Part shown: piece by piece, positions 54,956 to 62,692 of the stretch
Position numbering within the stretch: position 1 is the first letter of the stretch
Layout of the letters: each line of letters begins with the position of its first letter
DNA from: Streptosporangium amethystogenes
Lineage (GTDB): Bacteria; Actinomycetota; Actinomycetes; Streptosporangiales; Streptosporangiaceae
Direction: 5' to 3'
DNA length: 64,000 nt
Assembly (NCBI RefSeq): GCF_000721075.1
Contig: NZ_JOEQ01000030.1
Coordinates: 1-64,000, forward strand
Translations under genes and position numbers: made by a program
The notes under the pieces: generated by a model
What the model saw: the letters and a program-made list of their open reading frames with translations, nothing else
The model's database searches: none
What the model was told of the DNA's origin: nothing

Positions 54956-55138
54956 TCAGTCGTCGTCCTCCCAGGCCTGGTCCTCCTTCTTCCAGTCCTC
55001 GTTCCGATCGGCCGCGGTCTTCAGTGCGTTGGCCGCGGCCTCGCGCGTCGGGTACGGTCCCATCCGGTCCTTGTTCGGGCAACCCTCGTCGGGTTCGACG
55101 GCCATGTGCTTCAGGCAGAACCACCATTGGTCAGTCAT
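54956..55138 (-). CDS. small conserved protein with Cys/His motif
   Basis: The 60-residue protein has the pattern [20 protein letters not shown] and then [14 protein letters not shown], ending in an acidic tail. The C-x2-H and the later Cys may bind zinc or form a redox pair. It is transcribed divergently from map, 44 bases apart. Small proteins of this pattern are widespread in actinobacteria next to map, with unknown function. Confidence 0.7.
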   Translation of the reverse strand: MTDQWWFCLKHMAVEPDEGCPNKDRMGPYPTREAAANALKTAADRNEDWKKEDQAWEDDD

Positions 55139-55182
55139 GCGGCAATCCTGCCCAGTGGGAAGCGCAACTAGACTGTGGAACC

Positions 55183-56031
55183 ATGACGACACTGCTCCAG
55201 CCCGGGCGGATCTCTCCCATCCGCAAGGTTCCCTCTCACATCCAGCGGCCGGAGTACGTCGGGAAGAAGTCCCCGAAGACCGGGGAGTCCGACGTCAAGA
55301 CCCCCGAGATCATCGAGCGGATGCGGATCGCGGGCAGGCTGGCGGCTCAGGCGCTCGAAGAGGTCGGTAAGCACGTGGCGCCCGGCGTCACCACCGACGA
55401 ACTCGACCGGATCGGCCACGAGTTCCTCTGCGAGCGGGGGGCGTATCCCAGCACGCTCGGCTACCGGGGATATCCCAAGTCACTGTGCACCTCGATCAAC
55501 GAGGTGATCTGCCACGGCATCCCCGACGACACCGTGCTACGCGACGGCGACATCGTCAACGTCGACATCACCGCCTTCATCGGGGGCGTGCACGGCGACA
55601 CCGACGCCACCTTCCTGGTCGGCGACGTCGACGAGGAGTCCCGGCTGCTGGTCGAGCGCACCCGTGAGGCCACCAACCGGGCCATCAAGGCCATCGCCCC
55701 CGGCCGGCAGCTCAACGTGGCCGGTCGCGTGATCGAGGCCTACGCCAAGCGGTTCGGTTACGGCGTGGTCCGCGACTTCACCGGCCACGGCATCGGCACC
55801 ACGTTCCACTCGGGCCTGATCGTCCCGCACTACGACGACCCGTCACTGACGGTCACGCTGGAGCCGGGCATGACGTTCACGATCGAGCCCATGCTGACGC
55901 TCGGCACCATCGACTACGACGTCTGGCCCGACGGCTGGACCGCCGTCACCAAGGACCGCAGACGGACCGCCCAGTTCGAGCACACCATTCTGGTGACCGA
56001 GACCGGCCACGAGATCCTGACACTGCCCTAG
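55183..56031 (+). CDS. map: type I methionine aminopeptidase
   Basis: The 282-residue enzyme has an N-terminal extension ([17 protein letters not shown], with an SH3-ligand-like Pro motif near residues 16-23) and the pita-bread fold. The metal ligands lie in [48 protein letters not shown] and FEHTILVTE. It removes the initiator Met from nascent proteins. The extended form is the actinobacterial MetAP1c type. The start at 55183 is supported by the family N-terminus. Confidence 0.93.
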   Translation: MTTLLQPGRISPIRKVPSHIQRPEYVGKKSPKTGESDVKTPEIIERMRIAGRLAAQALEEVGKHVAPGVTTDELDRIGHEFLCERGAYPSTLGYRGYPKSLCTSINEVICHGIPDDTVLRDGDIVNVDITAFIGGVHGDTDATFLVGDVDEESRLLVERTREATNRAIKAIAPGRQLNVAGRVIEAYAKRFGYGVVRDFTGHGIGTTFHSGLIVPHYDDPSLTVTLEPGMTFTIEPMLTLGTIDYDVWPDGWTAVTKDRRRTAQFEHTILVTETGHEILTLP

Positions 56032-56065
56032 GGGAGCTCGCCTGGCGCCGTGCCTTTCGTACCGC

Positions 56066-56479
56066 CTAGTCCTGGCGGGGCACCACTCCGGTGACCGTGG
56101 TTCCCTCGCCGGGAACACCGTTGACGCTGAGCGTGCCACCGACCTGGTCGAAGTGGGCGTGCATGGCGGTGATGCCCCGGCCCTCGGCCCGCCCGAAGAA
56201 GCCGACGCCGTTGTCGCTCACCGTCATGCGCAGGCCACTGCGGCCGAGGGTAACGGCGACGGCCACGACCCGCGCGCCGCTGTGCCGCTCGACGTTGGCG
56301 AGCGCCTCCCCGAGCGTGGCCATCACGGCCTTGGTGATCCTGGCCGGAACGTCACCGGCGGGCAGCGCCCAGATCTCCACGGTGATCCCGGTGCGCTCGG
56401 ACCATTCGGTGAGATGCCCCTCAAGAGCCTGGGCCAGGCTACGACTCCGGCCCTCACGTACGCGCAGTTCCTCGGACAC
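56066..56479 (-). CDS. stand-alone histidine-kinase-type ATPase domain
   Basis: The 137-residue protein is only the HATPase_c domain. It has N box LGEALANVERHS, G1 box VSDNGVGF and a G2-like GRGITAMHAHFDQVGGTLSV. There is no dimerisation helix or phospho-acceptor His. The start is a GTG at 56479. It resembles the C-terminal half of NarL-type kinases rather than RsbW-type anti-sigma kinases. It could bind ATP and partner another protein. It converges with map. Confidence 0.7.
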   Translation of the reverse strand: MSEELRVREGRSRSLAQALEGHLTEWSERTGITVEIWALPAGDVPARITKAVMATLGEALANVERHSGARVVAVAVTLGRSGLRMTVSDNGVGFFGRAEGRGITAMHAHFDQVGGTLSVNGVPGEGTTVTGVVPRQD

Positions 56480-56657
56480 TGCTCAACCTTCCTGATGCAC
56501 GTTGCAGCCACCGGCCCCCCGACCGAATATGTGACTGGGCATGGCGCGCGATGACGAAGCGCTGCGCCCGCTGCGGTGAGCACGAGCCCCCTGAAACACC
56601 AGGCTACCGGGAGGTGTCGATGAGAGGGCTGGAAGATAGCAGGCCGTGGCCGTCCGG

Positions 56658-58700
56658 CTATTTCACGCCGTCGCGCTTATTGAGTTTGGCCAGGTATTCA
56701 TTGTAGGCATCGAGCTTGGCATCGCCGCTGCCGCCGGTCCGGGCCGCGACGGCGTCGGCTCGGCGGTCGGCCCGGCGGGCTCGGCGGTCGTCGGCGCGCC
56801 ACCACTGGAAGGCCAGCGCGAGGAGCACGACGAGCGTCGGGATCTCGCCGAACCCCCAGGCGATGGCCCCGCCGGTCTGCTGGTCCACGACCGCGGAGGT
56901 GCCCCACGTCCTGCCCAGCTGGTCGTACCAGTCGGAGGCCAGCACGGTGGTCATGCTCATCAGCGCGATGCCGAAGAAGGCGTGGAACGGCATGGTCACG
57001 AACAGCAGGAGGAGCCGGGCCACGTGCGGCAGTTGGTAGGGAGCGGGGTCGATACCGATGATCACCCAGAAGAACAGGGAGCCGCTGACCAGGAAGTGCA
57101 CGGTCATCACGATGTGGCCGAGGTGCTCCTCCATCGCGGCGGCGAACAGCGGGGTGAAGTACAGCGCGTAGGTGGAGACGATGAAGATCGCGGTAGCGAT
57201 CGCCGGATGGGTGACGAAGCGAACGTATCCACTGTGCAGGATCGTGGTCAGCCACTCGCGGGGCCCTCGGTCGCCCCTGCGGGCGGCGGGCTTGAGAGCA
57301 CGCAGGGCCAGGGTGACGGGCGCGCCGAGCACCAGGAAGATCGGCACCATCATCGACAGCGTCATGTGCTCGGCCATGTGCGCGCTGAACAGCACCTTGG
57401 CGTAGCGGGCTACACCGCTCTGGGTGGCGATCAGCAGGATCAGCACACCGGTGAACCAGGCGGCCGTACGCCCCTTGGACCAGGAGTCGCCACGCCGGGT
57501 GAGCCGTACGACACCGGCGAGGTAGAGGCCGGCCAGCAGCGCGATGACCGTGCCGGAGAACAGGTCGAACCACCACAGCGAGGCCAGGTTGGCCAGCGAG
57601 ATCTCCGGCGGCATGGTGTAGCCGAGCACCTCGAAGGCCCTGTCCACGGGCAGCACCGCCGGGGGCGGCGCGGTGCGGGAGAGCGCGACGGCCAGCCCGA
57701 TGGCCGCGAACATGACGACGATCTCACCGGTGGCGAAGCGGACGAAGGTGCCGGGGCCGCCCGCGGCGAGCAACGGCAGGGTCCGCTTGCGGTGCCACCA
57801 GCCGACGGCGCCGAGCAGCGCGAACGCGACGGTCTTGGCCAGCAGCAGCAGGCCGTAGGCGGAGGTGAAGAGTTCGGAGACCGAGGTGAGCCTGGCCAGG
57901 ACGCTGAACAGGCCGGACAGTCCCACTCCGACGAAGCACCACAGCGCCAGGGTCGAGAAGCGAGCGGCGGCGATCTCCAGGTACGGCTGCCGGCGCAACG
58001 CGTGCGCGCAGAGCACGCCGAGGCCACCCACCCAGAGCGCGAGGACGACGAGGTGGAGCGCGACACCGGTGGTGGCCAGGTCGTGGTTGGGCGAGGAGGC
58101 GGAGTGGCCGGTCAGCGCGGGCGGGAGCAGGGTGACCAGGGCGAGAACGAGCAGGCCGCCGGCCGCGCCGGCGGTGATCGCCCCTCGGGCGAAGAGCGCG
58201 ATCGCGACCGAGAAGAGCACGACCAGGGTCAGCGCGATGCCCTGGGAGACCTGGCTGGCGAAGCTGGTGAGCTCGTTGCCGCCGAGCACGTCGGCCACCG
58301 GCAGCCCGAGCGCCTCGGAGAGGCTGAACACCATCGTGGCGGCGGCGGCACCGGCCCAGACGAGGGCGATCCAGGAGGCGGCCTTGACGTAGCCGAGCGC
58401 GGGTTTGCCCAGCAGACCCTTGTCGTTGGGGAGCAGGATCGTGGCGGCCAGGAGCACACCGACGGTGAGCACGCCCGCCGCGTCCATCGCCAGCTTCGCC
58501 AGCGGCAGCCCCCAGCGGGTGAAGGTTCCCTGGTCGGGCAGGCCGGGGATGATGCGCGGGGTCGCGGCGCCTCCGGCGATCATGGCGATCACCAGGGCGG
58601 CGGCGGCCGCCACCGCGGCCGCCAGGACGAGCCTCACCGCCCGGCTGTTCCCCGACGTCTCGTTCTGCGCCGTCTGCGCGGCCCGTGCGGGCCCGCTCAT
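56658..58700 (-). CDS. fused CopD copper-uptake and CtaG cytochrome-oxidase assembly membrane protein
   Basis: The 680-residue protein joins an N-terminal CopD-like domain (about nine helices, including GHSASSPNHDLATTGVALHL) and a C-terminal CtaG domain (about seven helices, including AHMAEHMTLSMMVPIFLVLG and HFLVSGSLFFWVIIG). Histidines in these helices fit copper binding. The ATG at 58700 overlaps the CopC stop codon as ATGA, so the two are translated together. The fusion is known in actinobacteria. It should bring copper into or through the membrane for the oxidase CuB site. The C-terminal tail is charged. Confidence 0.88.
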   Translation of the reverse strand: MSGPARAAQTAQNETSGNSRAVRLVLAAAVAAAAALVIAMIAGGAATPRIIPGLPDQGTFTRWGLPLAKLAMDAAGVLTVGVLLAATILLPNDKGLLGKPALGYVKAASWIALVWAGAAAATMVFSLSEALGLPVADVLGGNELTSFASQVSQGIALTLVVLFSVAIALFARGAITAGAAGGLLVLALVTLLPPALTGHSASSPNHDLATTGVALHLVVLALWVGGLGVLCAHALRRQPYLEIAAARFSTLALWCFVGVGLSGLFSVLARLTSVSELFTSAYGLLLLAKTVAFALLGAVGWWHRKRTLPLLAAGGPGTFVRFATGEIVVMFAAIGLAVALSRTAPPPAVLPVDRAFEVLGYTMPPEISLANLASLWWFDLFSGTVIALLAGLYLAGVVRLTRRGDSWSKGRTAAWFTGVLILLIATQSGVARYAKVLFSAHMAEHMTLSMMVPIFLVLGAPVTLALRALKPAARRGDRGPREWLTTILHSGYVRFVTHPAIATAIFIVSTYALYFTPLFAAAMEEHLGHIVMTVHFLVSGSLFFWVIIGIDPAPYQLPHVARLLLLFVTMPFHAFFGIALMSMTTVLASDWYDQLGRTWGTSAVVDQQTGGAIAWGFGEIPTLVVLLALAFQWWRADDRRARRADRRADAVAARTGGSGDAKLDAYNEYLAKLNKRDGVK

Positions 58701-59293
58701 GGCCGCTTCTTGTTGCGCATGCTGAGGAACGTGCCGATGCCGACGCCGGTCACGCCGCCGACGACGATCCACATCCAGCCGGGCACGCCCTGCGAGGAGC
58801 CGGGTTCCTCGTCGCCGACCGCGGCGGCCGGCGTGCTCTCGGCTGAGGTCTCCGCGGTCACCGGGCTTTCGGCTGCCACCGGGGACTCGGCGGCGGTGGC
58901 GGACGGCGACGCCGATTCCGCCGGGGAGGCGGAGCCGAGCAGGGTGAAGGGAATCTCCCCCTCTATCGGGTGGCCGTCGGAGGAGACGACGCGATATGCG
59001 ATGACGTAGTCACCTGGAGGGAGATCCTCCTTGACCTTCTGGGTCACCACCGCGCCGTCGATGACGGGTTTGCCGTCCTGGTGGTTCTCGTCTCCGGAAC
59101 GTACGACGACGTTCGGGAAGCGCACCGAGGCGGTGAACGTCAGTTTCACCGCCTCCAGGCTCTCGACCTTGGCGCCCTTGGCGGGGTCGCTGCTCTTGAG
59201 CCGGTCATGGGCGAAGGCCGGCGAGGCGAAGGCCGTGCCGAGCACGAGGGCGGCGAGAAGCGCGAGGGCGACCGCGACAGGGGAAGTCTTCAT
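58697..59293 (-). CDS. CopC-domain copper-binding protein
   Basis: The 198-residue protein has a signal peptide ending SPAFAHDRL, so the mature chain starts with the copper ligand His (AHDRLKSSDPAKGA). The CopC beta-barrel follows, with the second site in SSDGHPIEGEIPFTLLG. A Ser/Ala/Glu-rich linker and one C-terminal membrane segment (MWIVVGGVTGVGIGTFL) anchor it outside. It would hand copper to the CopD half of the next protein. Confidence 0.9.
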   Translation of the reverse strand: MKTSPVAVALALLAALVLGTAFASPAFAHDRLKSSDPAKGAKVESLEAVKLTFTASVRFPNVVVRSGDENHQDGKPVIDGAVVTQKVKEDLPPGDYVIAYRVVSSDGHPIEGEIPFTLLGSASPAESASPSATAAESPVAAESPVTAETSAESTPAAAVGDEEPGSSQGVPGWMWIVVGGVTGVGIGTFLSMRNKKRP

Positions 59294-59375
59294 GGCAACC
59301 CCAAGGCTACCCACGTGACCACGCGGTCTCGACCCCCCTGTCCGATCTGCCTTCGGCGCGGGTTCCCTGCCCCTC

Positions 59376-60668
59376 CTACAGCCCGACGCCGGCCAGTGCC
59401 CGCCGGTAGGCTTCGACGCTCCGGTCCGGCTCGTCGATACGTTCCAGGACCCGGGCCGCGGTCAGCCAGGCATGGGCGGTGAAGCGGGTCTCCGGCGCCT
59501 GCTCCAGGCATTCCGTCCCGGCGAGCAGCTCCTGCGAGGCCTGCTCCTGCAGGCCCAGCTCCGCCAGGGTCTCACCGTGCAGCAGGCGGGCCTCCGCCTG
59601 CATGGCCTTCGGCATGCCGTCGAGCAGATCGCAGACGAAGCGCATGCGCTCCTCGGCCCGTTCGGGCTGGGCGAGCAGCAGCTCCGCCCGGACGAGGTTC
59701 ATCGCGCAGCGCATCTTGTCTATCGAGCTGGCAGAGCTCTCCGCCAGCTCCCTCTCCACCTTCAACAGCACATCACGCCAGGCCTCGGCCTCCATGGGCC
59801 GCACGATCAGCAGGACCTGGGCGTAGTCGCCACGCAGCCGGGCCAGCCTTCGGGCGTCGCCGTACTCGGACTGGATGGCCAGGGCACGCTCGGCCTGGGT
59901 GACCGCCTCGTCGGCGTGACCGCTCTCGACGGCGACGATCGCGGCACCCCAGTGCGCCAGGGTGAGCGCCTGCGGGCTGGCGAGGAGCTCCGCGGCGGCG
60001 ATCATCTCGACGGAGAAGTGACGTGCCCGGAGCAGGTCGCCGCGCTCGATGTAGGCCGCGAGCAGCTGGCCGCCCAACCGCATCAGGCCGTCCGTCCAGG
60101 CCGGCCGGACCGCGCCGGTGAGGATCTCCTCGGGGACGTGCACCGCCCGGGCCAGGTCCCCGCTCTCCCGGTAACAGCGCGAGAGCGCGACCGCGACCGC
60201 GACGTGACGCTCGGGGCTCAGGGCCGCCTCGTCACTCTCGCGCAACCCGTTGAGCAGGACGATCGCCTGCTCCAGGTCGCCGCAGGCCTCGGTCGAGAGA
60301 GCCAGGCCGTACTCGGCGTCCTGTCGCAGCTGGGGCAGGCCCGCCAGTCCGCCGTCGGCGAGGAGCTCGGCGTAACGGGTGCGAGCCTCGACGACCTCGC
60401 CGTTGTCCATGGCCAGCTGCGCGTAGCTGAGCGCGAGCTCGATCTCCTGCATCTGCTCGGCCGTGACACCATTGATCAAATACGTAAGGGAACAGTCGAG
60501 TTTTTCGGCCAGCAGCTCCAGCACCGCGGGGGTCGGAGTACGCTTGCCACTCTCGATGAGAGATACGTAACTGTCCGACAGTTCTGGATGGGCGAGCTGC
60601 GCCTGGGAAAAACCACGTTGCCGGCGGACGGTTTTGATGCGCTGCCCCACCAAGTCTTGACCAGTCAC
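59376..60668 (-). CDS. XRE-type regulator with C-terminal TPR repeats, RRNPP-like architecture
   Basis: The 430-residue protein has an N-terminal helix-turn-helix (IKTVRRQRGFSQAQLAHPEL, SDSYVSLIESGKRTPTPAVL) and then about 350 residues of helical TPR-type repeats (LALSYAQLAMDNGEVVEART, YAELLADGG…, LERIDEPDRSVEAYRRAL). This is the layout of the RRNPP peptide-binding regulators (PlcR, Rgg). A GTG start at 60668 follows AAGGGG. It is divergent from a secreted pre-peptide gene 55 bases away, the arrangement expected for a peptide signalling pair. No ligand is known. Confidence 0.85.
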   Translation of the reverse strand: MTGQDLVGQRIKTVRRQRGFSQAQLAHPELSDSYVSLIESGKRTPTPAVLELLAEKLDCSLTYLINGVTAEQMQEIELALSYAQLAMDNGEVVEARTRYAELLADGGLAGLPQLRQDAEYGLALSTEACGDLEQAIVLLNGLRESDEAALSPERHVAVAVALSRCYRESGDLARAVHVPEEILTGAVRPAWTDGLMRLGGQLLAAYIERGDLLRARHFSVEMIAAAELLASPQALTLAHWGAAIVAVESGHADEAVTQAERALAIQSEYGDARRLARLRGDYAQVLLIVRPMEAEAWRDVLLKVERELAESSASSIDKMRCAMNLVRAELLLAQPERAEERMRFVCDLLDGMPKAMQAEARLLHGETLAELGLQEQASQELLAGTECLEQAPETRFTAHAWLTAARVLERIDEPDRSVEAYRRALAGVGL

Positions 60669-60723
60669 GTTACCCCTTGAAAGATATCATTTGAGCAGCA
60701 GAACCTACGACAGGAGTCTCCCC

Positions 60724-60900
60724 GTGCGCCGACGTCTTGCCTTGTCTGCCCTCGCCATGCTATTTACGGCTGCTTTTGCCGTCACTGGCAATGCTACGAC
60801 CGCGAGTGCTGATTCGTCTGCCCCCTTGAACGACACCGGTAAGTATTCTTTGCAGACGAGCGCCGCCCAGTCCTACCTGGGCTGGGGCTACCCGGACTGA
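60724..60900 (+). CDS. secreted 58-residue pre-peptide, candidate signal peptide
   Basis: The start is a GTG with AGGAG eight bases before it. Residues 1-29 form a clear Sec signal (VRRRLALSALAMLFTAAF … TTASA) with cleavage predicted after ASA. The mature part of 29 residues runs from DSSAPLNDTGKY to a distinctive tail SYLGWGYPD. It has no Cys. It is divergent from the TPR regulator at 59376-60668. A secreted precursor next to an XRE/TPR sensor resembles Gram-positive peptide pheromone systems. Which segment would be the active peptide is not known. An upstream frame to 60691 adds a charged tail that would spoil the signal peptide. Confidence 0.65.
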   Translation: MRRRLALSALAMLFTAAFAVTGNATTASADSSAPLNDTGKYSLQTSAAQSYLGWGYPD

Positions 60901-61993
60901 GCGACGGCTCAGCCCGCTGTAAGGACAGGGAACGGAAAGAACCCCTCCCGCCCTCGTGGAGAGCTTCCGGCCGGCGAGCCACTCACCTGGCGGAGCCGGT
61001 GCGGCCCGCACCGGTGTGCGCGTGCAGGCCTCCGGCGTGCGCGCTCCTCGAGACGGGACCCGCGGGTAGCGGCGGAACCGGGATCCGAAACCCTTCCGTG
61101 GAAGACCATCACCCTCCACGGAGGGTCTCGGCCGCAGGCAACACCCACATACAGATCCCATTACATCCGTATAGATTTTATTGCAGGTCACGGCTCGAAC
61201 CGAGGGGGACTACGGCGACCGCCCGTCCCCTCTCATCGGCCATGCCTGTCCGCCCGCCTTTCATCGCCGACCGGCCCGAGGGCCGGTCGGCTCGCGGAAT
61301 TCGGGCCGCCTCCCCATGCCGCCGACCGATCTGCGGGCTCGTCGACTCACGGACCCCATGTCGCCGGCCCCCGTGTCACCGACCGCGTCTCTCGACACCC
61401 CGCTTTTAAACCAGCCATTACTCTAGAAATACATTGAACTAATCCGCTATCAAGTCAATGTCCTAAACCGGTCAGCCGGCTTCCCCGAAGACGGAGCGGC
61501 CTGTCCACTTCAGGCAGGGAAAGGCACCCGCGAGCGCGGCCCGCCCGGAGAGAAGCCACGGGGCGGCCCGCCCCCCGTGCCCGCCCCCACCTCGCCTCCC
61601 GCGGATCCCGCCCTCCTGCTCGGACCCGCGCGGCCCGCTCCCGGACATCTCTAGATGATCTCTAGGGCCGCCTGCGACAGTCGGATGGCGAGAATTCCAG
61701 AAAGATCCGGCGAGGACCACCGGCCGGGATTCTGTTGCTCCGGGCCTACGGCCTGAGAATCCCTTTCCCGGCGTCTCTCTCGTCATCGCGGACCGGCACG
61801 ACAGGACGGAGGGACGATCGATGGACGCCCCTCCGTCACGCGCGTACGACGGCGGATTCAGCACATGTGCCACGCGCCTCCCCTTCCGCATCGCGAATCA
61901 CCTCGGAAATCCATCGGAGTCCGATCCGAGAGCGGCGTCACCTACCGGGAGGAACATCCGGGTGTTCGGTCGAGCGCAGTTCGCGAGGGGCAC
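60901..61993. other. long non-coding stretch before LuxR-type gene
   Basis: About 1.1 kb without a convincing gene. Open frames here are short and lack ribosome sites and family resemblance. The part from 61130 to 61450 is mixed in base composition, with AT-rich patches (near 61140-61180 and 61405-61465) that could be promoters. A small direct repeat ATCTCTAG occurs near 61648-61665. It may hold a regulatory RNA, but I cannot see one. Confidence 0.5.
61091..61125. terminator. hairpin downstream of pre-peptide gene
   Basis: Arms 61091-61102 and 61115-61125 pair as an 11-bp stem with one bulged base around a 12-base loop. It lies about 190 bases after the pre-peptide stop codon, so it could end its transcript. 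Confidence 0.5.
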
Positions 61994-62599
61994 ATGACCC
62001 ATTCTTTCCTGACCTCTCCCTCGGCCGGAGGGAGCGATCAGATACGACCCGATATCAACACCCTCTGCTCGTCCGCGAGGCGGAGCGTGGTCGTTCTGCT
62101 GCCCAATCCCAGAACCGGCGTCGTGTTTTCTCGCATCTTCAATTCGGCTGTCATTCCACCTGGCGTGCGGACGAGGGTCGTCGTCGACTCATCGTCCGGA
62201 GCGGCCGGTTTCCCCGAGTCGGTGGAACTGAGGGTCGATCCGCTGATCTCCGAGAGATTCCTGATGATCGACGGCCGCGTCGCCTTGACCGGCCACACCT
62301 CCCGGATGGCGGTGGTACGCACCCCCGCGCTGGTCACGTTGCTGGGAGAGTTGTTCGAGCGCGTCTGGTCACAGGCCGAACCGCGCAGCCGCGAGCGGGA
62401 GCCGCTGTCCTCGCTGACGGACCAGGAAAGGACCGTTCTAAGGATGTCCGCGGAGGGCCTGACGGACGAGGTGATCGCCCGCCATCTCGGCCTGACCTCC
62501 CGTACCGTACGCCGCCACATGGCCACCGCGATGGAGCGGGTCGGAGCGCAGAGCAGGTTCCAGGCGGGAGTCCGCATCGCCAAGGCCGGGATCGTCTAG
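61994..62599 (+). CDS. LuxR-type HTH regulator
   Basis: The 201-residue protein has a C-terminal LuxR-type helix-turn-helix (LTDQERTVLRMSAEGLTDEV followed by IARHLGLTSRTVRRHM). Its N-terminal part of about 120 residues (VVVLLPNPRTGVVFSRIF … FLMIDGRVALTGHTSRMAV) recalls the phospholipase-D-like or TrmB-like ligand half found in regulators of lanthipeptide clusters. There is no receiver domain. An ATG at 61994 follows GAGGGG. It is 94 bases before the SARP gene; both may regulate a gene cluster beyond the window. Confidence 0.8.
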   Translation: MTHSFLTSPSAGGSDQIRPDINTLCSSARRSVVVLLPNPRTGVVFSRIFNSAVIPPGVRTRVVVDSSSGAAGFPESVELRVDPLISERFLMIDGRVALTGHTSRMAVVRTPALVTLLGELFERVWSQAEPRSREREPLSSLTDQERTVLRMSAEGLTDEVIARHLGLTSRTVRRHMATAMERVGAQSRFQAGVRIAKAGIV

Positions 62600-62692
62600 G
62601 CGATCAGCGGGGAACTCCACGCCGCGAACTTGTCAGATAAGGTCGTTCTCCTCGACTTCGCTGTGTCATGCCCAACCGCGTGTGGAGGCCTG

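Noticed and set aside
56550..56705. possible small CxxC protein (begins MTKRCARCGEHEPPE)
   Set aside because: A zinc-ribbon-like start but no ribosome site, and it runs into the 3' end of the convergent CopD-CtaG gene; not enough to call.
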